Position numbers and translations under genes: made by a program. This document shows positions 9,028 to 16,000 of a stretch of 17,139 nucleotides of DNA, in pieces. Position 1 is the stretch's first letter, and every line of letters begins with the position of its first letter. The notes below the pieces were generated by a model, which worked only from the letters and a program-made list of their open reading frames with translations, did no database searches and was not told the DNA's origin. Source of the stretch: JADHUC01 sp964617665. Lineage in GTDB: Bacteria; Planctomycetota; Planctomycetia; Pirellulales; Pirellulaceae. The DNA lies in assembly GCA_964617665.1 (NCBI GenBank), contig CAZUAH010000289.1, forward strand, positions 1 through 17,139, read 5' to 3'.

Positions 9028-9057
9028 AGTGTAAGCTGCCTACGCCCTGGCTGGCAA
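9028..9057 (-). promoter_or_regulatory. Candidate sigma-70 promoter of the tetR-adaptor-RND operon
   Basis: Read on the minus strand, TTGCCA (9057-9052, five of six to TTGACA) is followed after 18 bases by TACACT (9033-9028, four of six to TATAAT). Transcription would start inside the adjacent inverted repeat and reach the tetR ATG after about 50 bases. Confidence 0.45.
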
Positions 9058-9099
9058 TACCTCTGTTGGACGGGAAGTGCCTTTCGCTTCCGCTTTCCG

Positions 9100-9127
9100 T
9101 TGCGATTCAACTTCATTCAGATACACT
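9100..9127 (+). promoter_or_regulatory. Possible promoter of the oxidoreductase gene
   Basis: TTGCGA (9100-9105) and TACACT (9122-9127) are separated by 16 bases, about 65 bases before the ATG at 9193. The match is weak. The rest of the 222-base divergent intergenic region holds only the tetR promoter and inverted repeat. Confidence 0.3.
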
Positions 9128-9192
9128 TGATGATTCCGAGCCGGCGTGGCTGCAAACTAACGCGTCCGCTCGGCCAAAGCCAAGGATCGCTT

Positions 9193-10641
9193 ATGTCCAA
9201 ACGCACTCGCCGCCAGTTCCTCGAAGACTCAATGCTGGCCGCCGCATCGGCGGTGACGGTCACTTCGGCGTCCGAACTGCTTGGCGCGGGATCACTGCAG
9301 AGTTCCAGTCCGAACGAGAAGCTAGGCGTGGCCGTTGTCGGAGTGCGTGGTCGAGGCAGCACTCACATCGGCGCATTCGCAGGACGCAAAGACACCGAGG
9401 TAGTTTGTATTTGTGACGTCGATAGTGACGTGGGCCAGCAACGGGTGAAGGAGACCGCCAGACGCCAAGGCCGGGAACCCAGGTTCGAGACCGACATTCG
9501 CAGAGTATTGGACGACGAGCGCGTAGATATTGTCAGCATCGCCACTCCTAACCATTGGCATGCGCTCGGGGCCATTTGGGCGATGCAGGCTGGCAAAGAC
9601 GTGTACCTGGAAAAACCGGTTAGCCATAACGTTAGCGAAGGCCGTCGTATCGTCGAAGCTGCACGCAAATACCGGCGCATATGTCAGGCGGGGACCCAAT
9701 GTCGTTCTAACGCCGGCATGATGGCCGCGATCGGGTACGTGCGCGAAGGCAACCTCGGCCAAGTGCACATTGCTCGCGGACTCTGCTACAAGCGTCACCG
9801 CGTGATGGCAGGTCGGTCTGTTCACGAGCCACCCGCCGGCGTCGACTACGATTTGTGGTTCGGCCCGGCGCCGTTGTCTCCCGTTACCCGATCGCGATTT
9901 CACCACGACTGGCACTGGGAGTGGCCCTACGGTAACGGTGTTCTGGGCAACCAGGGCGTGCACCAGATGGACCTCGCACGATGGGGCCTGGGCGTGAACG
10001 AATTAAGCCGTGGAGTAGTTAGCTACGGCAGCCAATTCGGAAACGACACGTCCGACCACACGGCCAGCACACAAGTCGTGATTCACGATTACGGGAACGC
10101 TTCGCTGGTGTTCGAGGTACGCGGCCAGAAGAGTCGAAGCCACAAGGGCGTGAAGGTTGGCGTCATTTTCGAGGCCAGCGATGGATATCTGGCAATCGCC
10201 AGCTATACCAAGGGCGCCGCGTTCGACCGTGAAGGCAACAAGGTCAGAGAGTTCAGTGGCGGCGGCAATCACTTCGACAACTTCTTGCGCGCAGTGCGCG
10301 ACAGGAGTATCCTCGGGCTGAACGCCGACATCGAAGAGGGCCACCTGTCCAGCGCCCTTTGCCACATGGCCAACGTATCACATCGTTTGGGCGATCCGAT
10401 GTGCTCCAACGAAATGAGGGAGCGTCTTTCAACTCTGAGCACTGCAGAAGACGCGCAGGCAACGTTCGAACGCACACTGAAGCATCTAGAGGAAAACGGA
10501 GCCGAAGAGCGTGAACTGACGTTCGGCGCCGGCCCCTTCCTGGCGTTTGATCCTCAAAGGGAGATTTTCTTGGACAACGAGCACGCCAACCAGATGCTCA
10601 CGCGCGAGTATCGCAAGCCGTTCGTCGTGGAAGAGGTCTGA
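9193..10641 (+). CDS. Tat-exported Gfo/Idh/MocA-family oxidoreductase
   Basis: The 482-residue protein starts with a twin-arginine signal, SKRTRRQFLEDSMLAAASAVTV, so the folded enzyme is probably exported. A Rossmann NAD(P) fold follows (LGVAVVGVRGRGSTH; CDVDSDVG; VDIVSIATPNHWHAL). The family motif EKP lies at E140-P142 in VYLEKPVSHN, and the second domain contains GVHQMDLARW (H257-D260). Members are NAD(P)-dependent dehydrogenases acting mostly on sugars, inositols or sugar derivatives. Planctomycetes often carry many Tat-secreted paralogues, and the substrate here is unknown. The start at 9193 is chosen because the Tat motif follows at once and AAGGA (9182-9186) lies six bases upstream. An in-frame extension back to 8986 has no signal-like sequence. 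It ends 17 bases from the convergent next gene. Confidence 0.92.
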   Translation: MSKRTRRQFLEDSMLAAASAVTVTSASELLGAGSLQSSSPNEKLGVAVVGVRGRGSTHIGAFAGRKDTEVVCICDVDSDVGQQRVKETARRQGREPRFETDIRRVLDDERVDIVSIATPNHWHALGAIWAMQAGKDVYLEKPVSHNVSEGRRIVEAARKYRRICQAGTQCRSNAGMMAAIGYVREGNLGQVHIARGLCYKRHRVMAGRSVHEPPAGVDYDLWFGPAPLSPVTRSRFHHDWHWEWPYGNGVLGNQGVHQMDLARWGLGVNELSRGVVSYGSQFGNDTSDHTASTQVVIHDYGNASLVFEVRGQKSRSHKGVKVGVIFEASDGYLAIASYTKGAAFDREGNKVREFSGGGNHFDNFLRAVRDRSILGLNADIEEGHLSSALCHMANVSHRLGDPMCSNEMRERLSTLSTAEDAQATFERTLKHLEENGAEERELTFGAGPFLAFDPQREIFLDNEHANQMLTREYRKPFVVEEV

Positions 10642-10658
10642 AGACGCGAGGCGGCTGG

Positions 10659-12308
10659 TTAGTGCTTGTATATCGGCAGGTGGCGGTAATAGACCTCAAG
10701 ATTGTAGATGCTCAAACACGTACTGTATAACCGGCCGCCGTGATGGCCCCACAGTTGGTCGCCTGTTGGGCTCCAACTGCCTTGCTCAGCGCCCTGTTTG
10801 ACCTGCTGGGCGGGGATCCTCTCGCGCATGACCATATTCCACTCATCCCACTCTTCCCCGCCGATGTGGTGCAGAGTTTGCGTCGCATAGTACCAGTAGT
10901 ACGGATTCATGTCAGCGTAGTCGACCGGGTTCTGCAGAAGGACCCTGATGCCCTGTCGCATGCGCGGGTCGTCACGCTCCCATCCCAAATACTGACGACA
11001 AAGAAGCCCTTCCGCCGTCATCGTCGGCGGCGTCATCTTGGGCGTTTCCCCTGGACGATACGAGTAGATCGCGCCGTCCGTCGTCGCGCGGTCCAGGTAC
11101 TTCGAGACGGCGTCCAGTGTTGGACTTGGTACCTCCAGACCCGCCATCTTGGCGCTCATGAACGCCATCACAAACCAGCCGGTCACGGATGTGTCGCTTT
11201 CTTGACGCGGGATGTATCGCCAGCCACCAAGCGTAGGTGATTGAGCCCATACTGCGTAGCCCAAAGCCTTTCGCGCTGGCCTGAGGTACTTCTCGTCTTT
11301 GGTCATTCCGTACAATTCGCACACGACGATTGTGGCCTGAGCTTGGCTGTACAAGCGGTGGTGATAGGGGCCTTGCTTGAAGAAGTTGCCATCGTCATCC
11401 TGTGTCTTGATCAGCGCATCCATGCCCCGTTGCACGGCGCGTTTGTACTTCCCCGACTTGTGCGTGTTTCCGGCACCCTGGAACGCCAGCAAAGCCATGG
11501 CAGTGGCCGCCAATTTGTTCTCAGCCTGTGCGCCATCGGCATATGGGCCCGCTAGACTCCACAAGCCGGTGCGAATGTCCTGCTGCTTGGCCAGCCATGC
11601 CAAACCCGCTTGGACTGCCGCTTCGGTTGTCGCGGTTCCGCCGTAGGCAGCCAGCAACGCCTGTTTGGCGCCTTTTTCGCGACCGCTCAACGCTATGCCG
11701 ATAGACGGAGCCTCGATGTCGCTGGTCGACGTGACCGCATCGACCGTCGGATCCAATTCCGGTGGGGCGGCAAAAGGATCTTCGACGATTGTAAGATCCT
11801 TCGAAAACACCGGCTCGGCGATCTCCAATTCTGGCATTTCCAACTGGGCCATTTGCAGCAAGTCTTCTTCCAGTTGCTCGCCCAACTCCTCGGCGAATAC
11901 CGCCTCGACATAAACCCGCTTTTCGCGATCCGAGGCCAAGTACAACAACCCCAGCACGATCAGAATCGACATGTGCACAACTGCACTCACCAGCCATGGC
12001 GGCGCCGATCGGACAGCCTTCTCCGTAACCTGGGCCTCTTCCTCGTCCTCTTCCCTATCACGGACACGAATCCCAGAAGATGTAGCCACCGGAACGGGAA
12101 TGGGGCTCGCCGCAACTGGCGTTCGTCGTGCAACGGGCGCACGCGCCTGAGGCTGCGTGCCGGGAGTCACGGGAACGGGCCGAGCCATGGGAGCCGGCCG
12201 CCTCTTCTGTCCATCACCGCCCGGGGTGACGGGTATCGGTCGGGCCGGTCGTGCTGGATTTGCAGGCGGGCGTGGGGAGGATGGCCGGTCTGGTTCCGTC
12301 GTAGACAT
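10659..12308 (-). CDS. Membrane-anchored prenyltransferase/squalene-cyclase-like repeat protein
   Basis: The 549-residue protein has three parts. Residues 1-80 are Pro/Ala/Arg-rich with the near-repeats RPIPVTPG (23-30) and RPVPVTPG (43-50). An acidic patch (DREEDEEE) precedes a single membrane helix (about 104-124, WLVSAVVHMSILIVLGLLYLA). From about 227 to the end are alpha-alpha barrel repeats of the terpenoid cyclase/prenyltransferase type (AVQAGLAWLAKQQ, GMDALIKTQDDDGNF, ARKALGYAVWAQSPTLGGW, DTSVTGWFVMAF). The catalytic DxDD of squalene-hopene cyclases is not visible, so a binding or structural role is as likely as an enzyme. The repeat domain probably lies on the outer side of the membrane. 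I prefer the ATG at 12308, because AAGGGGA lies nine bases upstream. The ATG at 12317 abuts that ribosome site and would add three residues. Confidence 0.8.
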   Translation of the reverse strand: MSTTEPDRPSSPRPPANPARPARPIPVTPGGDGQKRRPAPMARPVPVTPGTQPQARAPVARRTPVAASPIPVPVATSSGIRVRDREEDEEEAQVTEKAVRSAPPWLVSAVVHMSILIVLGLLYLASDREKRVYVEAVFAEELGEQLEEDLLQMAQLEMPELEIAEPVFSKDLTIVEDPFAAPPELDPTVDAVTSTSDIEAPSIGIALSGREKGAKQALLAAYGGTATTEAAVQAGLAWLAKQQDIRTGLWSLAGPYADGAQAENKLAATAMALLAFQGAGNTHKSGKYKRAVQRGMDALIKTQDDDGNFFKQGPYHHRLYSQAQATIVVCELYGMTKDEKYLRPARKALGYAVWAQSPTLGGWRYIPRQESDTSVTGWFVMAFMSAKMAGLEVPSPTLDAVSKYLDRATTDGAIYSYRPGETPKMTPPTMTAEGLLCRQYLGWERDDPRMRQGIRVLLQNPVDYADMNPYYWYYATQTLHHIGGEEWDEWNMVMRERIPAQQVKQGAEQGSWSPTGDQLWGHHGGRLYSTCLSIYNLEVYYRHLPIYKH

Positions 12309-12478
12309 TGCGGACATTCCCCTTTTCGTGGCTTGTATGTCAGCACAAGCGCACGTCGTGACCGAAATCCAACTGAAACAACGCGCAGCGCTGCCTCCCT
12401 CTAACTTGAGTCTAGCAGCCTGTTATGGTAGCGCCAAGCAAAGAAGTCCTTTGGTATCCGCAAGTTAGGACGCCCCTA

Positions 12479-12506
12479 TCGACATTTGCGGGCGTCAGGC
12501 TAGAAT
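12479..12506 (+). promoter_or_regulatory. Candidate promoter of the initiator tRNA gene
   Basis: TCGACA (12479-12484) and TAGAAT (12501-12506) each match the consensus at five of six positions, with a 16-base spacer. The tRNA begins 15 bases after the -10 box. The rest of 12318-12478 holds only the upstream region of the divergent gene; I see no gene there. Confidence 0.55.
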
Positions 12507-12521
12507 ACACCGTACAAATGA

Positions 12522-12595
<74 letters not shown>

Positions 12596-12609
12596 CTTGT
12601 TCCTAAGTC

Positions 12610-12651
12610 CTGCCGAAACCTTCGTTTAGGTTACCTGTCGGCGGTCGGCAG
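12610..12651. repeat. Nested inverted repeat between tRNA and integrase gene
   Basis: CTGCCGA (12610-12616) pairs with TCGGCAG (12645-12651), and inside it AACCT (12617-12621) pairs with AGGTT (12628-12632). The position suits a tRNA terminator, although no T-run follows, or an attachment-site arm region of the integrated element. The function is not decided by the sequence. Confidence 0.4.
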
Positions 12652-12675
12652 TGCGGCCCGTTTTCTGAGGCGCAA

Positions 12676-12693
12676 ACGTGTAGTTACACACGT
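12676..12693. promoter_or_regulatory. Palindrome upstream of the integrase gene, possible operator
   Basis: ACGTGT (12676-12681) and ACACGT (12688-12693) are inverted arms, with an alternative tighter pairing GTGTA-GT-TACAC at 12678-12689. It lies 25 bases before the integrase ATG, where a repressor or the element's DNA-binding proteins could act. Confidence 0.35.
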
Positions 12694-12717
12694 TGCTCAT
12701 CAGACGGAGTCTCACAG

Positions 12718-12841
12718 ATGCCGAAACTGCAGAAGTCTCTCCCCACGTACCGCCTGCACAAGGCCACCGGGCAAGCCATCGTCACCTTGTCCGGAAAGAT
12801 GTTCTACCTTGGCCCCCACGGCACCAAGGTCAGCAAAGCTG
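12718..12841 (+). pseudogene. Frameshifted 5' part of the integrase gene
   Basis: The ATG at 12718, with GGAG at 12706-12709 eight bases upstream, begins MPKLQKSLPTYRLHKATG and runs to FYLGPHGTKVSKA. This is the expected start of this integrase type, but then the frame turns to unrelated sequence. The continuation EYDRLVAEW lies in the next frame. Removing one G from the GG at 12841-12842 would read SKAEYDRL and restore one open frame of 1225 minus one bases. This part should carry the N-terminal arm-type DNA-binding region. It could reflect a real mutation, a sequencing error or, less likely, programmed frameshifting. Confidence 0.75.
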
Positions 12842-13942
12842 GAATACGACCGACTGGTTGCCGAGTGGCTGCAATGCGGCCGATGCCTGCCAGAAGAGGA
12901 AAGCGACCTAACGGTTATCGAGCTTCTTTCGGCCTACAAGCAGTTTGCCGAGAAGTACTACCGCAAGAACGGCAAGGTTACTCGCGAGGTCGGTTGTGTG
13001 ATGGAGGCGGGCCAATTCGTCAAGGATCTGTACGGGCGCACACCCGCGGCGGAATTCGGCCCTCTGTCCCTGCAAGTGGTCCAAAGCAAAATGATCGACG
13101 CTGGGCTATCGCGCGGGGTCATCAACAACCACACCAGCCGAATCAAGCGCATTTTCAAATGGGCGGTATCACAAGAGTTGATCCCCCCTGCCAACTTGCA
13201 GGCCCTTCAAGCGGTTCCCGGACTGCGCAAGGGGCGCACCGACGCGCGGGAAACCGAACCCATCCAACCGGTTGCCGATTCGGTTGTTGACGCCACTTTG
13301 CCGAAAATGCCTGAAGTGGTTGCCGACATGGTGCGGTTTCAGCGGCTAACGGGATGTCGACCCGGCGAAGTGTGCGTAGTTCGTCCGTGCGATATAGACA
13401 TGAGCGGGGACGTTTGGGCGTACCGCCCCGACAGTCACAAGACCGAGCACTACCAACGGCAGCGGGTCATCTTCATTGGCCCGAAAGCGCAGGACGTTTT
13501 GCGTCCCTATCTGCTGCGCGAGAAAACGGCCTATTGTTTCTCCCCCGACGATTCGGAACGGAAGCGACGCCGGAAGCAACATGCACAGCGCAAGACACCG
13601 TTGTCTTGCGGCAATCGTCCAGGGACCAACAGAAAACACAATCCGTGCCGATCGGCCGGAGACTGCTACACGAACGACAGTTACCGGCGCGCAATTCACC
13701 GCGCTTGTGACAAGGCTTTCCCTCCGGAGCAAGAGCTCAAAGGGGACGCGCTGAAGGATTGGCGGAGCGCGCACCGTTGGCACCCCAACCAGTTACGACA
13801 CACGACAGGCACCGAGATTCGAAAGCGGTTCGGATTGGAAGCGGCCCAAGTGACGTTGGGGCACGCTAATGCAAACGTCACACAAGTCTATGCCGAGCGG
13901 GACATGGAAAAGGCGGCTGAAGTGATGCGACAAGTAGGATAG
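12809..13942 (+). CDS. Tyrosine recombinase (integrase), catalytic part
   Basis: This frame holds nearly all of a phage-type integrase: a core-binding domain (about EEESDLTVIELLSAYKQFAEKYYRK to KRIFKWAV) and an intact catalytic domain. The catalytic residues are Arg in TGCRPGE (codon 13358), Lys in SHKTEH, Arg in NQLRHTTGTEI (codon 13796), His in LGHAN (codon 13862) and the nucleophile Tyr in QVYAERD (codon 13889). The usual first His of HxLRH is Asn here. The apparent start at 12809 is a TTG without a convincing ribosome site, and the true N-terminus is encoded in the other frame from 12718 (see that entry). An integrase next to a tRNA gene would insert and excise the element at the tRNA 3' end. 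Whether full-length protein is made is uncertain. Confidence 0.88.
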   Translation: MAPTAPRSAKLEYDRLVAEWLQCGRCLPEEESDLTVIELLSAYKQFAEKYYRKNGKVTREVGCVMEAGQFVKDLYGRTPAAEFGPLSLQVVQSKMIDAGLSRGVINNHTSRIKRIFKWAVSQELIPPANLQALQAVPGLRKGRTDARETEPIQPVADSVVDATLPKMPEVVADMVRFQRLTGCRPGEVCVVRPCDIDMSGDVWAYRPDSHKTEHYQRQRVIFIGPKAQDVLRPYLLREKTAYCFSPDDSERKRRRKQHAQRKTPLSCGNRPGTNRKHNPCRSAGDCYTNDSYRRAIHRACDKAFPPEQELKGDALKDWRSAHRWHPNQLRHTTGTEIRKRFGLEAAQVTLGHANANVTQVYAERDMEKAAEVMRQVG

Positions 13943-13978
13943 AATCAGAACATCGGGTTTGCGGCCGATCACCGCGCT

Positions 13979-14051
13979 TGCCGATCCGTGGCGGAGTTTC
14001 CACACCCGTTTTCCCCGTCGCGGATCGGCAGCCCGACTTTTGAAACGGGTG
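13979..14051 (+). promoter_or_regulatory. Structured leader with two interlocking inverted repeats
   Basis: TGCCGATCCG (13979-13988) pairs perfectly with CGGATCGGCA (14021-14030). CACCCGTTT (14003-14011) pairs perfectly with AAACGGGTG (14043-14051). The left arm of the second lies inside the loop of the first, so they would form a pseudoknot or alternate. The last arm contains most of the ribosome site GGGTGAG before the ATG at 14057, so pairing would hide it. Confidence 0.4.
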
Positions 14052-14056
14052 AGACC

Positions 14057-15148
14057 ATGAGGGATTCGACGCCTCCGCTGGCAGCGTATCGGGAAGCAAT
14101 CGCCCCCAAAGTCAAGTGGTTCCTTGACGCCGTGTCAGAGGCGTGGTGGATCAAAGAGGGGCACAAGGGCGACCTGAATCAAGCGCTGGAGTCAGTATCA
14201 ATCTGGCTGTGGGCTCTTCATAGAACTACCGCCACTAGCGGCCATTTGATAACGCCTCCCGAATACGAAGCCGCGCACATGTTCTTCGATGACATAGGGC
14301 GGCTTGAAGAGGTTCTGCGATCAGATGACACGAGGCTCGAAGAAGAGTACTGGCTCCTGTATGACGCTGTCCATGGAACCCCATGGAAGATAGGCGAGGA
14401 CTATCCCTACTTCGATCATCCGATAAGTGTTTACGACTTAGCCGGCGCCCTGGTGGGGATTCGTGGCTACGCTCTACTGTTCTCTCAGTTTCCCCTTCCA
14501 GGACTACCTAGCACGCGTTTCGAACGTACCGCGAGGCTGATCTGGGAGAACTACCATGGTTGCCATTTCAACATGCAACAGCTCTTCCAACATAACGTGG
14601 ATCGCTGGATCCACCCGCGATTGGGTTTGAACCCTGAGCAATGGACGAGTCGAGTTGAACGCACCGTGCGCCGTCTGAATCGTACCCTGACACGTCCCAA
14701 TGAATGGTATGTGAGGGAGCTGCCAGTTTCACCCGAGATATCCGCACGTGTGCGGGAACTGTGCGGGGAGCTTGACGAATTCGTCGAAGAACTCCTCAGT
14801 TTGCGGTTTGATTCAGTGCGGGAACCGGTGACCGTATGCGGCGCGTCGGGCAAGAGAGTCTGCAGGCTAGACGCGGACATCGACGCCAAGACCGTCTGGC
14901 TTGACGGAAAGGGCTACCCCGTGCCCAAACTGGCAGCCATCTTTGTTCGGGCTGTCATCAACAGTGGAAACGACTACATCAGCGGCACACAAATCCATGA
15001 ACAGTATGGCGAATTTGAGCACTACAGAGTAAACCGCGCTCGCCAGCAACTTGAGAGAAGCGCCAAAGAAGTCCTGGCGTTGATCGACACCACGGGGACA
15101 GGTTCCCGCTTGAAGCCCGAGGCGTGGAAACCAAGAAGCCAGAGTTAG
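14057..15148 (+). CDS. Unrecognised protein with a possible C-terminal winged helix
   Basis: I do not recognise this 363-residue protein. It is soluble, with no signal or membrane helix. The first two thirds look helical and rich in Trp, Tyr, Glu and Arg. The last 90 residues (VWLDGKGYPVPKLAAIFVRAVIN to RVNRARQQLERSAKEVLALIDTTGTGSRLKPEAW) have the strand-helix-helix-helix-hairpin order of an OmpR-type winged helix, suggesting DNA binding. I chose the ATG at 14057 with GGGTGAG just upstream; the frame extends back to a GTG at 13988, inside the inverted repeats. It follows the integrase gene by 114 bases and is followed by an intrinsic terminator. By context it is element cargo or an element regulator; a phage-defence role is possible but unsupported. 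Confidence 0.7.
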   Translation: MRDSTPPLAAYREAIAPKVKWFLDAVSEAWWIKEGHKGDLNQALESVSIWLWALHRTTATSGHLITPPEYEAAHMFFDDIGRLEEVLRSDDTRLEEEYWLLYDAVHGTPWKIGEDYPYFDHPISVYDLAGALVGIRGYALLFSQFPLPGLPSTRFERTARLIWENYHGCHFNMQQLFQHNVDRWIHPRLGLNPEQWTSRVERTVRRLNRTLTRPNEWYVRELPVSPEISARVRELCGELDEFVEELLSLRFDSVREPVTVCGASGKRVCRLDADIDAKTVWLDGKGYPVPKLAAIFVRAVINSGNDYISGTQIHEQYGEFEHYRVNRARQQLERSAKEVLALIDTTGTGSRLKPEAWKPRSQS

Positions 15149-15156
15149 CCACATCT

Positions 15157-15175
15157 AGCCACGTTTTGGCTTTTT
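15157..15175 (+). terminator. Intrinsic terminator
   Basis: AGCCA (15157-15161) and TGGCT (15167-15171) form a short stem with loop CGTTT, followed by TTTT. It lies nine bases after the stop codon of the preceding gene. A competing stem TGGCTT/AAGCCA (15167-15183) overlaps it. Confidence 0.55.
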
Positions 15176-15248
15176 ACAAGCCATCGCATATCTGCTTGGC
15201 TATTGGTTGTTTAACGCAACCAAGATTCTTTTCTCGAAAGGCAAGCAG

Positions 15249-15545
15249 ATGATCGACACGGAAACCGAAAGCCTCATTTCGATCAATGAGGCCCCGTCTC
15301 ACATTCCAACACGCCCACATATCGCAACTTGTTGGCGATGGATTCAGCGCGGGGTACGTGGCGTAAAACTCGAAACGGTGTTGATAGGCGGGAAACGCTT
15401 CACTAGCGCTGAATCCATCACCAGGTTTATCGAGGCGACAACGGCGGCGAGTAGCGGACAACCGGCGAAACGTTCTACGCCGTCCCGTTCTCGGCAAGCG
15501 CAGATAGACCAGGCCGAGCGCGAATGGAACACGTCCCACGCCTGA
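15249..15545 (+). CDS. DUF1580 protein, excisionase-like DNA-binding
   Basis: The 98-residue protein matches what I know of DUF1580, a small family found mainly in planctomycetes. It opens MIDTETESLISINEAPSHIP and contains ATCWRWIQRGVRGVKLETVLIGGKRFTSAESITRFIEA, a MerR/excisionase-like winged helix with the typical WRWIxRGVRGVKLE recognition segment. A basic, polar tail follows. I chose the ATG at 15249, preceded by AAAGG (15237-15241). The frame extends upstream to 15207, but those residues do not fit the family. Beside an integrase, such a protein probably acts as a recombination directionality factor or a repressor. Confidence 0.82.
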   Translation: MIDTETESLISINEAPSHIPTRPHIATCWRWIQRGVRGVKLETVLIGGKRFTSAESITRFIEATTAASSGQPAKRSTPSRSRQAQIDQAEREWNTSHA

Positions 15546-15596
15546 CCCAATGACAAACGGGCCACACCGCGCTTGACCGTGCGACCCGTTGCCATA

Positions 15597-15612
15597 GTAC
15601 GGAGTCTCGTAC
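15597..15612 (+). promoter_or_regulatory. Small hairpin holding the ribosome binding site
   Basis: GTACGGAGTCTCGTAC can fold with stem GTACG/CGTAC, placing the GGAG Shine-Dalgarno partly in the stem and loop, one base before the ATG at 15614. The core ACGGAGTCTC also precedes the integrase start (12704-12713), so the shared leader may have a common control or origin. Confidence 0.35.
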
Positions 15613-15613
15613 C

Positions 15614-16000
15614 ATGCGTCATTCTACATCTAGTGATGCGGTTGGGCAAAGGTTGCTGCCATTCTATAACCCGCAATCGCAACCCGTTCGACGTGAGAGG
15701 CCCCCGCACAACAACACGCCCACATCAAAAGCGGCTGCCCAAAGCATCGCAAGGCAAGCGCCAAATCTCCGCGTCTTAGTTCTGTCTCACATCGAACGGT
15801 GCGGACACCACGGCGCAACAGCAGATGAAGTCTGTCAGGCCCTCGACATGTGGCCACAGAGCGCAACGCCGCGCATCAACGAGCTGGCCAAGTCAGGCGA
15901 CATCGTGAACAGCGGCCGGACCCGTCCAACGCGAAGTGGCCGAAACGCAATTGTCTGGATTGCGGCAAGAATCCCAGCGAAAGGAAGCGCGCTCGAATGA
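15614..16000 (+). CDS. Winged-helix DNA-binding protein
   Basis: The 128-residue protein has a polar N-terminal third and then a winged helix: LRVLVLSHIERCGHHGATADEVCQALDMWPQSATPRINELAKSGDIV, then the wing NSGRTRPTRSGRNAIVWIA. The QSATPRINEL segment is the likely recognition helix. Small proteins of this form are common in phages and integrated elements, usually as regulators or replication accessories. The ATG at 15614 follows GGAG (15601-15604). The stop overlaps the start of the next gene by four bases (ATGA, 15997-16000), so the two proteins are probably made together. This links it to replication of the element rather than to integration. Confidence 0.78.
   Translation: MRHSTSSDAVGQRLLPFYNPQSQPVRRERPPHNNTPTSKAAAQSIARQAPNLRVLVLSHIERCGHHGATADEVCQALDMWPQSATPRINELAKSGDIVNSGRTRPTRSGRNAIVWIAARIPAKGSALE

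Noticed and set aside
8986..9192. Upstream extension of the oxidoreductase frame
   Set aside because: It would start across the tetR promoter and bury the Tat signal 70 residues inside the protein.
11610..12404. A 264-codon + strand frame
   Set aside because: It is antisense to the prenyltransferase-like gene and has no recognisable protein pattern.
15850..15996. Upstream extension of the initiator-like frame
   Set aside because: It overlaps the conserved winged helix of the previous gene; the ATG at 15997 with AAGGAAG upstream is better.
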